64,000 nucleotides of DNA from Argentina anserina. Lineage: Eukaryota; Streptophyta; Magnoliopsida; Rosales; Rosaceae. Position 1 is the stretch's first letter; each line of letters opens with the position of its first letter. A program made the position numbers and the translations under genes. The stretch covers positions 8,742,001-8,806,000 of the forward strand of contig NC_065873.1 in assembly GCF_933775445.1 (NCBI RefSeq), written 5' to 3'. Under the pieces are notes generated by a model. It made no database searches. It worked only from the letters and a program-made list of their open reading frames with translations, and had not been told where the DNA came from. Shown in pieces: positions 12,617-24,789 of this stretch.

Positions 12617-14841
12617 TAGGGGTGTTAATTGAAAACCGAAAACCGAAAAAAAACCGAACCATAACCGAACCATAACCGAAAAAAACCGAAGAAAAAAAAA
12701 ACCGCACCAAACCACAAAAAAACCGCACCAAACCGAAAGATTTGGTGTGGTTTTGGTTTGGGACGTTTGGAAACCGAAACCGAACCGAAAAACCGAATAT
12801 ATATATATTATAAAGAAATTATATTATTTATAGATATTTTTAATATACATAATTAAATATGTTATCGATCGAGACCCAAACTTTATCAAAATTCGGTGAA
12901 TTTTTTACCATATATGTATTTATATATGCTGATCACATCCGACGGTCGAAATTTCATAATTTGAATTTTAGATATTGGAACCACAACATGTCTACTAATG
13001 TGGTATAACTTGTTTAGTGGTCTTTTTGCAAATGTATGCAGTTGTGAAGCAACTATATCTTATAAATAGAATTTTGCAAATTTGTCCGCATGATGCGTTA
13101 CGTATAGTGAAATATGGTTATAGGAAAAAAATCACATATTTTCGATAACGTTTGTGTCCCGATCGAGGCGGTCAACCCTTTTTACGTTATTATCCCCTAT
13201 GGGTAGCCTTATCCCTGGAACGTAAAATTTTTGAAAATTTTACACGAGCTGCTACATTACATATATGTGAGAGTGTGTGCATGAAAAAATCCACCAAAAC
13301 TAGTCAAGAAGGAGGGGGTAAGAACAAATTCACTTAATTAGATGAAATTAAGTTAATGTTGACCACATCGATCGAGACCCAAACTTTATCAAAATTCGGT
13401 GAATTTTTTACCATATCTGTATTTATATATGCTGATCACATCCGACGGTCGAAATTTCATAATTTGAATTTTAGATATTGGAACCACAACATGTCTACTA
13501 ATGTGGTATAACTTGTTTAGTGGTCTTATTGCAAATGTATGCAGTTGTGAAGCAACTATATCTTATAAATAGAATTTTGCAAATTTGTCCGCATGATGCG
13601 TTACGTATAGTGAAATATGGTTATGGTAAAAAAATCACATATTTTCGATAACGTTTGTGTCCCGATCGAGGCGGTCAACCCTTTTTACGCTTATTATCAC
13701 CTATGGGTAGCCTTATCCATGGAACGTAAAATTTTTGAACATTTTACACTAGCTGTTACATCACATATATGTGAGAGTGTGTGCATGAAAAAATCCACCA
13801 AAACTAGTCAAGAAGGAGGGGGTAAGAACAAATTCACTTAATTAGATGAAATTAAGTTAATGTTGACCACATCGATTGAGACCCAAACTTTATCAAAATT
13901 CGGTGAATTTTTTACCATATATGTATTTATATATGCTGATCACATCCGACAGTCGAAATTTCATAATTTGAATTTTAGATATTGGAACCACAACATGTCT
14001 ACTAATGTGGTATAACTTGTTTAGTGGTCTTATTGCAAATGTATGCAGTTGTGAAGCAACTATATCTTATAAATAGAAATTTGCAAATTTGTCCGCATGA
14101 TGCGTTACGTATAGTGAAATATGGTTATGGTAAAAAAATCACATCTTTTCGATAACGTTTGTGTCCCGATCGAGGCGGTTAACCCTTTTTACGCTTATTA
14201 TCACCTATGGGTAGCCTTATCCATGGAACGTAAAATTTTTGAAAATTTTACACTAGCTGCTACATCACATATATGTGAGAGTGTGTGCATGAAAAAATCC
14301 ACCAAAACTAGTCAAGAAGGAGGGGGTAAGAACAAATTCACTTAATTAGATGAAATTAAGTTAATGTTGACCACATCGATCGAGACCCAAATATTATCAA
14401 CATTAGATGAATTTTTTACCATATCCTTATTTAAATATGCTGATCACATCTGACGGTCAAAATTTAATATTTTGAATTTTAGATATTGGAACGACAACAT
14501 GCCTACTAATGTGGTATAACTTGTTTAGTGGCTTTTTGCAATTGTATGCATTTGTGAAGCAACTATATCTTGTAAATAGAATTTTGCAAATCTGTCCGCA
14601 TGTTCTTTTTATTTCGTTAAGAATTAAGTAGATAGACAAGGAAAGAAACTCCGATTTAATTTACAAAAAAACCGAAAAAAAAACCGATATAAACCAGAGA
14701 AAAACCAAACCGAACCAAACCGAACACAATTGGTTTTTTTTTTAAAGTGAAAAACCAAACCGAACCGAACCGAATAAATAGAACGGTTTGGTGTTCGGTA
14801 TCACCTATAAACCGAACCATTCAAACCGATTAACACCCCTA
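12617..14841. mobile_element. non-autonomous hAT element with internal 504-bp tandem array
   Basis: The element starts TAGGGGTGTTAAT and ends with the inverse, ATTAACACCCCTA. It is flanked by a perfect 8-bp TSD, TTAGACGA (12609-12616 and 14842-14849), which is diagnostic of hAT. Both subterminal regions (12629-12800 and 14661-14825) are packed with AACCGAA repeats, probable transposase-binding sites. No transposase is present; the body is the tandem array annotated separately. Confidence 0.92.
12864..14604. repeat. three 504-bp tandem repeats plus a partial fourth
   Basis: Units begin with ATCGATCGAGACCCAAA at 12864, 13367, 13871 and 14375, giving periods of 503, 504 and 504 bases. Copies differ by few bases; the fourth is truncated near 14604 and more diverged. 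Each full unit contains the same short ORF (61-74 codons, at 13152, 13617 and 14121), which I regard as a by-product of the repeat. Confidence 0.95.
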
Positions 14842-14849
14842 TTAGACGA

Positions 14850-15603
14850 CAGTGAATAAAAAAAGGAGTTAAAATATTTACTAATGATTTAATGAATTTT
14901 ATATTGTAATGATTAGATTCAATGTTCTTGATTCTCACATTGCACTCTAGTACTCAGGTATGTCCCTTTAATGATTTGTACCCCATTTTTTTAATGTTGT
15001 GGATATGAAGATTCCCTCTATTAAATTTTGATAATTGTACAAAATTCAGTATGAATCGTATGACTAAAAAGGAATAGGATTTCTTTGAGGACTCTATACA
15101 TACCCTCTCTCGCTTTCTTCTATCCTAAAAGAGTTGGAATTATCTAGCAATTGTTCTGCCGCCCGAGTTCGGTGATTCAACCATTGCTTTCAATTAGGGC
15201 TAGTTTTTCTTCATATTATTTTTGTATTTCATTTTCAAACTCATATTAGGTTAGTGTTTTTGAAATCTACATCATCATGTATCTCGTAACTGAAATGGTC
15301 CATTAAATAGCAGTTCAATGGTGTCGTTTCTTCAAATCTTGTTTATACAAGTTAAATGTATCTCAATCCTGCTCAGCTTAACAACGTTCATACTTTTGTT
15401 CTCTATCATTTTGGCCAAACCAAGGTTCTTTTTTGTTATATTTTCTTTGAGTAACGGTAATTATATTAGTAATTAAAGTTTAATTTTTCCTTCTCTCAAA
15501 AGCAATTAAAGTTATTTTATATTAGTAACTTTAATTTTTATTTCATTGCTAAAATTATATTAGTGATTAAAGTTTTTCCTTCTCTGGAAAGTTTAGTTCA
15601 CCA
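14850..15603. other. AT-rich spacer left of MULE-A
   Basis: No gene or transposon end is visible apart from short internal repeats of ATTAAAGTT and TTCCTTCTCT near 15470-15595. Confidence 0.4.
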
Positions 15604-15612
15604 CATATTTTT

Positions 15613-15920
15613 GGGAAACGTTTGGAATGCACCGCAGAACCAGCTGCGTAGCTTTTTTGTCACATTACGTGGCAAGCTGCGATTAGCACGAACTATACAG
15701 GTCAACATTCGGTTCTTTACGTGGGCGGTAGTTCGGCAAAAGTGTTTTGACTATGAATTTTCCAGCATGGCCATGTCGTTTGAGTTCTATTACATTGAGG
15801 GTAAAATTGCTAAAATGTGTGTGGAGGTGTGTAGGGCAAGATTTACGGCCAAATAGCCAAAACTCACAAATAAGGCAGCCTCACTCTTAACAAAAGAGTT
15901 TCCGCCGCCGTCGAATGGAA
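15613..15920 (+). repeat. MULE-A left terminal inverted repeat
   Basis: Matches the minus strand of the right end over about 300 bases with many substitutions. The ORF that spans it (15563-15856) has a minus-strand homologue at 33628-33371, but both are by-products of the repeat, not a gene. Confidence 0.7.
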
Positions 15921-16170
15921 ATCAACAAACTTTTGGGAACCAACGATTGATGCAGATGCGGTAATATATGCATTCAATATCAAGTGCATTTCAGATTGAA
16001 ATGTTAGGAACTTTGAATTTTCAAGATTTTACGGTGTTGTTTATTGAATGCCCTTATTGTTGATAATTCATGAAGTGGTGATATGAAAATGTCTTAGTTA
16101 TAACATCGTTATTGTTTGAGTGTCATGTTTCAATGTTTGTCTGAAGTAGATCTAATCAAATCAGGTCGCG

Positions 16171-17680
16171 ATGGCCGAGGAGATCAAGATCAGTGTTGAA
16201 ATGGTGGAGACGGGAGACCGCGACTGTGATCTTCGATTTTCCGAGAAGAAGTATTACAACCGCTTGACGAATGCCGATTTTGACGATGCTGAAGCGGAAA
16301 AAGGACCGAAAGAGCTAAAAAACGACGGAGATGCCGAGACTCTGGACAACGAAGATGGGGATATTGAAACTCATGAACAAACTGAGTTGCTTGAAGTAGG
16401 AGAGTACCCAAAAAAAGGATCAGGTGATGATCTTATTGAGGCTGTCTTTCTAGATCTTAGCGGCGAGTGTGACTGGTTTTCAATTATCAAGAGAAAGGAG
16501 CTGGGTGAGCTATGTATTAAAGACTTCGAGAATATCATTTTTGATAGTGTTGATGATGCAGAGAAGTTCTACTCGTACTACACTTTCATGCTCAGTTTTA
16601 GCAAAAAAAGGTTCAAAAAGGCATTGCGAATGTTGACAGTGTTAAGAGGATTATGAGGAGGGCATGGGTCTGTGAGAAATAGGGGAAGTGTGTCCCTAAA
16701 AGAAAAGGCAAAGGGGAAGATCTTGATCCATACGACGTTGTTGCACTTGGAGAAGAAGACAAAGCAAGTGATGAGGACGTGAATGAAAATAATCAGGGGC
16801 CCCAACTCGTTAAGGATAAGAAGACGAAGAAGACTGTCAGAAGGGACATAAAATACAGCAGGACTCGCTGTGGTGCATATACAGCCATTAGGCTGTTGAG
16901 AGGGAAGGGAAAGTACCAGGTCACTAGATTTTTCACAGAGTACAATCATGGTATGGAAAACATATTTGAGAAGCATTTCCTACGATCTAATCTCAAGGGG
17001 ACACTGCAAGACATATTGGAAGTCCAGGCACTTGGTGATGCCAATGTAGGTAAAAGCGCAACATTCAGTTATCTAGCTTATCAATCAGGGGGTCAGGCAT
17101 TTGTTGGTTTCATGTTGAAGAACGTGTACAACAAGATGGCTCAACATAACAGCAGCAAGACACAATATGGCAATGCTGAAGCCGCCATGATCTGGTTGCG
17201 AATAAGAGGAAGCGAGGAGGAGAAATTTTATTGTAGATACATCCGAGATTCAAAGAAGATATTAGCCGAATTGTTATGGAGGGACACATATTCAACAATT
17301 GATTATGAATTATATGGAGATGTGGTTGTAATTGACGCCACTTATAAGACGAATGTATATGGCATGCCCCTTGTGTTATTTGTTGGTGCAAACACTCACT
17401 GAGCCACAGTGGTGTTTGGATATGCTCTGGTGTGTAATGAGAAGGAGGCCATGTACAACTGGGTGATTGAGAAGTTCATAGACTGCATAAACAACACATG
17501 TTGTTAAAGACGGATGTGACTCAATGCGATTAGCAATTGAGAAGCATATCCCCGAAGCGAATCACGGGCTATGTGCGTGGCACATAGGGAGAAAAATATT
17601 GGGTAGAACATTAAGGATTCAGAGTGCGAACAACTCTAGGAAAGTTGATATACACATCATATAGTAGAGACGAATGTCAA
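16171..17680 (+). pseudogene. MULE-A transposase, FAR1/MURA type, broken
   Basis: The first reading frame (16171-16656) opens MAEEIKISVEMVETG and ends in a FAR1-type zinc-binding start (FDSVDDAEKFYSYYTFM). A frameshift near 16590-16620 and a TAG at about 16680 break it. The second frame (16779-17402) carries FAR1 residues (EYNHGM), then the MULE catalytic domain with the first Asp in VVVIDATYKTNVYGMP. A stop at 17401 follows. Frames after that still show DGCDSMRLAIEKHIPEANHG and LCAWHIGRK, covering the second Asp and the CxxH-like block. The C-terminal SWIM zinc finger seen in the MULE-B copy is not found. It is clearly homologous to the transposase at 55776-58563, and non-functional as it stands. 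Confidence 0.85.
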
Positions 17681-17699
17681 AGGGAGTGAGATTGTATGA

Positions 17700-18900
17700 C
17701 TAAAAAACACAAGTTGGAGGACAATTCATGGCTGCAAACATTGTATGGGAAGCAGAATAAATGGGTTGAGTCATTCTGCATGTAGTTTCTAGTCATGGCT
17801 CCTTCATTTTTATTTTCAGAAATTTTGGAAGACCACCCTCTTTAAATGATTTTTGACCATCCTTTGTTAAACTAATGAAAGATGACCTTATTAAAGTAGG
17901 AAAACTATAGAGGGTGTTGTCATTTGATTATCTAAGAGTAAAACTATGTACTATTTAATCTACAAGGAAAAATACCATCCCATGTTTTTTATTTTCACCA
18001 CATATGTTGCACTATTATTTGGACACATGATGAGTCCAAGTCGTGATCCAGAGCCTTGGCTATAGTCCCAAGAGGCACCAGCCTATAACCCTCACATTTT
18101 ATAGCCCCATGAAAAATTTAACGTATGTATATGTGGAAAATAGAAGTATTTAAAATATGTATTTTCCTTCTTCTTTAATACGTTCTTATTCACTTTTCGC
18201 TCTCCTCTAAAACCAAATTCTCAACTCTAAAGGCTCAGACACGTAATAGTCGTAATTAGAAGTTTAGTGTTCTTATTTCAGTTAAAGGTTTTAGAAATCT
18301 GCAAGGAAAAATTGAAGTTGAACTTAACTCCTCAGCATCCAAAATATAACAAGTATTGATTATGGAGTTTCATGTTTTTGAATAGTTGAGAGTATTCATT
18401 TTAAAATAGAGAATACTATACCAGTACATATATATTCAATTTTGATCTTTTGAGGTTGTAAGATTTGGATGAGAAGCTTTAATATACAATTTAGTTTGAA
18501 CTTTTGCGGTCTAGCATGTAAAAAGCATATAAACTTACTACTTTAGTAAACCTTACTTTGAAGATTGAGAGAGAAAATATCGTACCTTCCCTATCGTACC
18601 AGTTGTGAAATATGAAGGGAGTGGTTTGGTTGAATAGTTAATATTTCCTTACAGTTGACATAGGTCCTCACTGCCTTGCCTCCAATTCAATGGACAACGC
18701 CTCCCTAATGGAACAAGGAATCTTTGAGAGTGGATGATACTTTCTGTCATTCGTTCTAATCAATTCAATGACATGTCCATCCCTTCATCCATTCTCGTTA
18801 GTCTGTGAACTATACTGTATTTGTATGAAGAATGAGAGAATTCTAGTATACTCCCACTCTTCTTGAATTTGGGTTTACAAAAAGGGGGTGGGCCGTTTGG
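17700..18900. other. AT-rich MULE-A interior, no gene seen
   Basis: No exon, RNA gene or transposon end could be supported here. It follows the broken transposase and may contain its eroded 3' part. Confidence 0.4.
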
Positions 18901-18949
18901 GCGTAATTATAGCTAAAAATAATATCCAATATGAAAATTCTATTTTCAT

Positions 18950-19160
18950 AAAAAGTAAAAAAAATTAGATTATAAAAATCAAACCGAGCATCGGATAAAT
19001 ATTATGAAGAAACGTATAAATATTAACGATCATATTCCAAACTAGATTTGTCGATCACCGAAGTGTCCACAAATGTATCATAACTTTTAAACTCAGTTTA
19101 AAGTAAACTTGTCGAGTTATGAAACAACGTTTTGGAGGAAACTTCTCGGGATTAATCGAC
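18950..19160. repeat. dispersed repeat, diverged copy
   Basis: Contains GGAAACTTCTCGGGATTAATCGACACG, whose pieces recur near 20310-20340 (AAAACTTCTCGGGCTCGATT) and 20705-20735 (GGAAACTTCTTGGACTCGAT). This suggests a family of related non-coding elements inside MULE-A; no ends were located. Confidence 0.4.
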
Positions 19161-19429
19161 ACGTATTAAAAAAATTTCAGATTAGAGAAATATATACATA
19201 CAAATATTATTACAATCATTAGAAATTAAATTTGTGCTACTTAAATAACTTAAACTCACATAGATCAGCTCGAAATTTCGAAAGTACTATAAAAATAGTT
19301 ATTGGCTTGAGACGACAAGTGAAGTCACATTTTTTTTACTAGATTTATTAAAAGGTTTATCAATGTACTAATATTAGTGGATACTATAGTGAACAACAAC
19401 ACTAGTTCACTAATGTGTCTTCACATTTA

Positions 19430-20280
19430 AATCATGTTATAACTAAATCTACTACTAAGGAAATAGAAAACTACTACCATCGAACCAAAAAGTCACTACT
19501 ACCAGCATGTTATAAAGTTAGTGCGAAGGAATTATAAAGCTAGTAGTACCTCAACACAAAGCTACTACTAAGGAATTAAAAAGCTACTACCATCGACGAA
19601 TCCAACATTGTATATATGAACAACATTATTGTAATTATATATATATAAATATACAGTTGTATATAGTGGTGATATGAAATATTAATAACAAAGCTGTTAT
19701 TTGGATTTCGGGATGGGTAGAACACTTCAATATACACATTAGTTAATATTTTCATTTTAAGACCCCTGGATGGTGCCACGGATTTCCCTTAACCATAAGG
19801 AATATGAAATTTTTGATATATAATTTTTTTTCATCTAAACAATCTCTCCAAATATGGAAAACATATATCACACAGTAAACACTTCTTAATTTTACAAAAG
19901 TCAAGTGAAAAAATAACCCAATATGCATTCATGGTGAGTCGAACTTGGTCTTCCCAAATGTAAAGTTAACTTCCACCAACGAACAAAAAAGCTACTACCA
20001 ACATGCTATAATAGTTACTACAAAAGAGTATCAAAGGTACTACCACTAAGGCACAAAAATACTACCACGAAATTATAAAGGTACTGCACTCGAATTATAA
20101 AGCTACTTTCAGCGAACACAAGAGCTAGTACCAACATGTTATAATGCTACTACTACTAGCTTGTGATAAAACTACTGCAAAAAAGTATCAAAACTCTTAC
20201 CACTCAGGCATAAAGCTACTAGCATGGAATAATAAAGCTACTATCAGCGAACACAAAAGGTACAACTACTACATTTGATT
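19430..20280. repeat. degenerate GCTACTACC minisatellite-like region
   Basis: Short motifs such as AAAGCTACTACC, GTACTACCAC and ATTATAAAGCTACT recur irregularly in two clusters (19440-19600 and 19970-20270), separated by unrelated AT-rich DNA. Units are about 20-40 bases and have diverged. Known amplified motifs inside rolling-circle or terminal-repeat elements can look like this; no ends were found. Confidence 0.6.
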
Positions 20281-20304
20281 TATACATGTAATATTATGAA
20301 GCGA

Positions 20305-20900
20305 CTCTATGAAGAAAACTTCTCGGGCTCGATTGACACCTGCTGATGTGATCGATATATATATTTAGGGACCATGTAAATTTTTTATCCAATTCAGATC
20401 TCATTTGACAGTCATAATTTCCGGTTAACCGAGAACACCGCTAATATGCCTTAAGAGAGAACCCATTTCTTGGATCCGGACACCAAAAACCGTTTGTATA
20501 TATCAAATCACTTAATTTTTATCATCGACAGTGCGCGGTCAAATCGAGGAATCCCACTCTGCAAAGCCCCAGTTAATGAGGTTTTAAAATGTGAAAACGT
20601 TTTTTTTATGTTGACCGAAAATTCTGACAGTCAAACGAGGTTCGAATTAGATGACATTTTTACGAGTACCCTAAATATATATATCGATCACAGTCAAGCG
20701 AATCTATGAAGGAAACTTCTTGGACTCGATCGACACCTGCCGATGTGATCGGTATATATCTTTAGGGACCCTATAAAATTTCAGACAATTCAGACCTCGT
20801 GTGACTAGTAGAATTTCCAGTCCACTGAAAACACAACTAATATGCACTAAGGGATAACCCATTACCTGGATCCAAACACCGAAAGCCGTTTGCAAACTAA
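20305..20900. repeat. palindrome-like repeat cluster related to 32840-33070
   Basis: Two direct copies of GATGTGATCG(A/G)TATATAT followed by TTTAGGGACC lie at 20345 and 20733. Between them, the minus strand of 20470-20700 reads TTTAGGGTACTCGTAAAAAT, then AACCTCATTAACTGGGGCTTTGC, and a matching plus-strand copy lies at 32865-33070 inside another element. The cluster therefore contains copies in both orientations. The ORF at 20470-20709 is a shadow of this. Confidence 0.6.
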
Positions 20901-21159
20901 ATTTAAACAATTGGTTTTGTTTTATGTTTGCTTTCATGACTTTGTTTCTTGTTGTAGGTGCCTAAGCACGAATGCTCTGTTTGAACTTTGTTATCACTAT
21001 CTAATTGTGATTGATTGAATTGTTTTAGTTTGTTATCTTGGTGATTACGTTGATTTGTATTTTGGTTTATTGGGGAGTACGAGATGTGGATGGATATTGG
21101 GCTGTTGCTCTATATATATCTACGAGTGCTCATTTGTGTAGTGACGAAAAAGATAGTTG

Positions 21160-21650
21160 TGTGAGTCTCAAAAGATCACAAGTGGTTTGGAATAACTCAT
21201 CAGCCATCTAGTATTGTTGAATGTGTTTGTGAAGAACTAAGTAGCACAGATCGTTGTTAGAACATTCAAGAGAAGGGAGATACCTGTAAAGAGATCAAGG
21301 TTGTGTCAAAGAGTCCGTGCTCTTTTAAATATGTAGAGATTGTGTTAAAAGAATCTCAGAACAAATCATGTTGTGTCTAGAGTAGGTTGATTGTTTTGTA
21401 AATCTAGTTGTGTTGAAGAACTAGTTAGTATAGTTAAATAGATGTGTTGAAAAGCTATTGGAGTGAGTTGTGTTGTCTCTAGCCTTGTTGAGTGTTAGCA
21501 CAGGAATTTGTATTATGTAAGATATATAAATTCAAGTTCTTACCACAGTGCATTTTTCCCTCATTGAGGTTTTGCACTGTGACCATATATCCTTTGTGTT
21601 TGTGTATTGCTGGTAAATTATTGATTGTTTATTCATCATATACTTTTACT
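21160..21650 (+). mobile_element. possible copia-type solo LTR remnant
   Basis: The stretch contains repeated GTTGTGT-rich DNA and ends with TTTTTCCCTCATTGAGGTTTTG, a pattern common near the 3' end of copia LTRs. No second copy, TSD, primer-binding site or polypurine tract could be shown. Confidence 0.25.
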
Positions 21651-22572
21651 CTAAACTGAAATGGAAAAAAAATATATAATTGTGGATGTTAAGTGCCTGA
21701 TTGTTTTTTTTTTTGGTAAATGAACCAATGGTCACTTTTGGTATTTAGTAATTGAACAAAAATACTAAAGTATCTCAATCAGTCAATATGGTCAAATTTC
21801 ATTTGTTTGATAAAGCATAGTTATATTTCTCCGATTTACATCAAAAATGGTTAGCGTGTTATAATTTGTCGAGTATGTGTAAATTACAGTGTAACTAAAT
21901 ATAGTTTAACGATATTTAGACTTTTTCAAGAACTACACTTTTCATTTTGTATAATTGCTGGCTTCAAGATTAGGGATAGCTTCTGCAGTAGAGGATTAGT
22001 AGCAGGTTTTTATGCCCTTTTGTTGGAAGAGGACGAGACCTCAAAGAGGAGAATAAATAATTATTGACATAATTGATGTACGTGTGATGAAATAATCCTT
22101 TGGGATGTCATAAAATAATAAAATGGGAAAGAAAATAACTAATGAATACTTATTCAAGAATTGACGGTGATATGGTAATCTTTTGGCAACGGGCGATTAG
22201 CAAAATACCAATCCTCATTTACGAGTCATATTTAAATTGTTATAAACACATTCGCTTGGCGAGGAAGTTAAACTTAGAACCCTTACGATATGGATATATT
22301 GGCGAATGAATAAAAGTGGGTATAGGGAGAAATACACAGTTATTGACTTCTCACAATCCTATGTCTATAAGAATAGAAAGGTGATTAACTAGAAATGCCC
22401 TATTACTGAGCTGGGATTGGACTATAACTAGGAGGGCGAAATCAACATAGATTTATCAAACAACTAAATAAACAATAATGCAACCTCGCTTAGATAATTT
22501 CACTACTTATTACGGGGCTGGTTGCCGATTTAGAAAGGAATGCCGCGTACGGGTGACAATTTCAGACACTAA

Positions 22573-22960
22573 TTACGTTCAATAAAATTTCATGTCCTTC
22601 ATAAGTTGCGAAACATCCTCCACTGTACCCTCAATGACAACATGCTTATCGTACTCGGTTAAAATAGTGGCTTTGACACCGGAAGATGACCCGGCTTTTG
22701 TTGAGGCGTTATTGCATGCGCAATCCATTCTTTAGCGGAATGAGGGGTCTGTCTCTGATGGAATTGCAAATGGCCACTTAGGCTGATTTCACCCAAGGAG
22801 ATTGAGGACATGGATTCAATATTCTTTCTAATGCTTCGGCCAAAGAGGGGAATGAGCAGTAGGATGGACTGAAATAACTGTCGATCTGTGCGTTGAAATC
22901 CTTGCATGAACTATACAAGCCCGGTATATGACCAACCCAGACTGCGTAGTATTTCCCCAT
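22573..22960 (-). pseudogene. RNase H1 N-terminal / viroplasmin-type domain, broken
   Basis: The minus-strand ORF from 22960 starts MGKYYAVWVGHIPGLYSS and continues with the spacing of the RNase H1 N-terminal domain (KYYAVWVG, GIY/GLY, a basic-aromatic stretch SFPSLAEALERIL), a roughly 45-residue fold that binds RNA/DNA hybrids and occurs also in caulimovirus viroplasmin. It stops at 22778. In another frame, 22680-22573 gives a tail ending QLMKDMKFY and a stop, so a frameshift or unseen intron lies between. It sits in the middle of MULE-A, on the same strand as ORF2, and may be a captured host exon or part of the element's long second gene. The role in the element is unknown. Confidence 0.6.
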
Positions 22961-23099
22961 GACTTGCGTGACACAAAAAGTTGTCGCATACTTAAAAGTG
23001 TAGAGGTGGACTTCAATAGTTCAATTGCATATTTATGAGTTAGCATAATTAATAGCATAATCAGAGGTAGAGGCCCATGCAATCGTAGTAAGAGAGGCC

Positions 23100-24290
23100 C
23101 GATGGTTTAAACATTACATTGAAATTACTTGATTGGGTTTACAATCAACATTATGTTTGGCCCATTAACAATTGGTAAGGCCCTAGGAACTAATGACCAA
23201 CATGTTAGAGGGAGAACACAACGCTGGCCGCGTATACAATTGGACTCCGGTTTAGGGGAGTAGTGACCAGAAATGGAGGTTGGAATATAAAAAAAAGTGT
23301 GGTCGTTCATGAGACTAATGTGATGTAAGAGGTCTCGTTCGAATTTTGTAGTATTAATGAGTTGAACAACGCTGTCGTTTTGGATAGGAATCAGACATTA
23401 ACAGTAGATGTTGGTAATCTAAATTTTGCATACTATGTAGAGGAACATCAACTAGATGGAGGAAGCCAACTGCAAAGGACGTCCACTTCTGTGTGGATAG
23501 GTAGGTGCCCTGTGAAGAACCACACTCATAAAGGGTGATGTAAACATTACTTAGTATATATACTGGTGGATATATATAAATACTCGCAATTGGTTGGGGG
23601 CTTATTATTTCCTTCTCCTTTTTCCCCATAACGTGACCTAGCCAAGGGCTAAAACTCCAATATCGTTCTATCATGGCACTATTTAACCATGAAATAGTTG
23701 CAGCCAAGGATGTTGTAAGTTCAGGGCAGGAGCTAGTCACGAGCAGTATAGTGTCCTCGTAATGTCACTGCTCAATTATTCAGTGTCCTCATACATTGTC
23801 CTGAGTCCTTGACCCTCAATTACACAAGCCATATTTTACTATAGTGCCTTTGCTATATATTAGAATCTTGGTTGGCCTTGACCATAGCTATCCTTCCATG
23901 TGAGTCCGCCTCTGTAACAACATATGCAAAGTAAGTAGAGTATGCTGAGGTTCGAAATCACCCAAACCATACCAATAAGGTTTGCAACTTATTGAATCCA
24001 AAATAATTGATGATGTGTCATAATAGTAAACAAGTCAAATCAGATAAAAAATAAAACACCCTTCCGCAAGATAAATCCAGTACAACGTTTAATCCTTATT
24101 ACTACAAATTACAGGGTAACCCGCCCAATGTTTTACGTGAAAAATCAAGCTGCATTCCTTCTAGACATATGGGGTATTATTCTTCCTCTGCAATACTGTG
24201 ATTGTGAAGAGTATTTTTACTACGAGCGACCTGGAATGCGAGGCTTGAACTTAGTGGTACAAGGGAGTGAACTACCATCACTCTTAGCAT
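23100..24290. other. MULE-A interior, no recognised gene
   Basis: A minus-strand ORF of 128 codons (23740-23354) lacks any motif I recognise, and its composition does not separate it from noncoding DNA. It could be an eroded exon between the Ulp1-like and RNase H1 N-terminal pieces. Confidence 0.35.
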
Positions 24291-24299
24291 CCTCGCCCG

Positions 24300-24718
24300 T
24301 GTCACCACTCACCAGACCAATTCGGAACATCATGGTAATAACCTGGACAGTTCTTCCAAGTACTAAAAACACATTCCCATACTTCTTCAAGGCATTCGTT
24401 CAATGGGTTGTTTATGATCTCAAGAACAAGCCTCACCCTTTGATCGCCAGAATTAAACTGCATAATTAGAGGCACCATGCACTTATTAACAAAAGGAAAA
24501 TTCAAATTGAAGAAACTACGAGTACGCATGGTAAAAAAAAAAAGAAATACACTAGCCCCCTCATGCCAACAATCTCTGAGCTGCATGTTCCTAATTGTGA
24601 AAATTCTAGAATCATTCCCAGTTGCTCTAGTTGGGTTCAGTTTCGGATAACTAAGCTGATACGAGGCCAGTTTAGATTCAAGCTCTGTGAAACCTTTCAG
24701 CTCCCGTGCAAAAACCAT
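24300..24718 (-). pseudogene. possible C-terminal fragment of the Ulp1-like gene
   Basis: A minus-strand frame reads FPFVNKCMVPLIMQFNSGDQ followed by RVRLVLEIINNPLNE. Such an amphipathic basic helix and NPLN-type ending are common after the peptidase core of plant transposon Ulp1 proteins. There is no catalytic Cys in view, so the call rests on context (same strand, downstream of the fragment at 26640-27002) and is weak. Confidence 0.3.
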
Positions 24719-24789
24719 ATGTATAAGATGATAGGAGCACTTTGTGCGACATTCTTAACATGTTTTTACCTCTAGTTGTACTTTGCTTA

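Noticed and set aside
13152..14345. Three similar short ORFs that look like a tandem gene family
   Set aside because: They are one frame of the 504-bp tandem repeat; no start context, domain or conservation beyond the DNA repeat.
15563..15856. ORF with a homologue at 33628-33371
   Set aside because: Both lie in the MULE-A terminal inverted repeats, so protein similarity follows from the DNA repeat.
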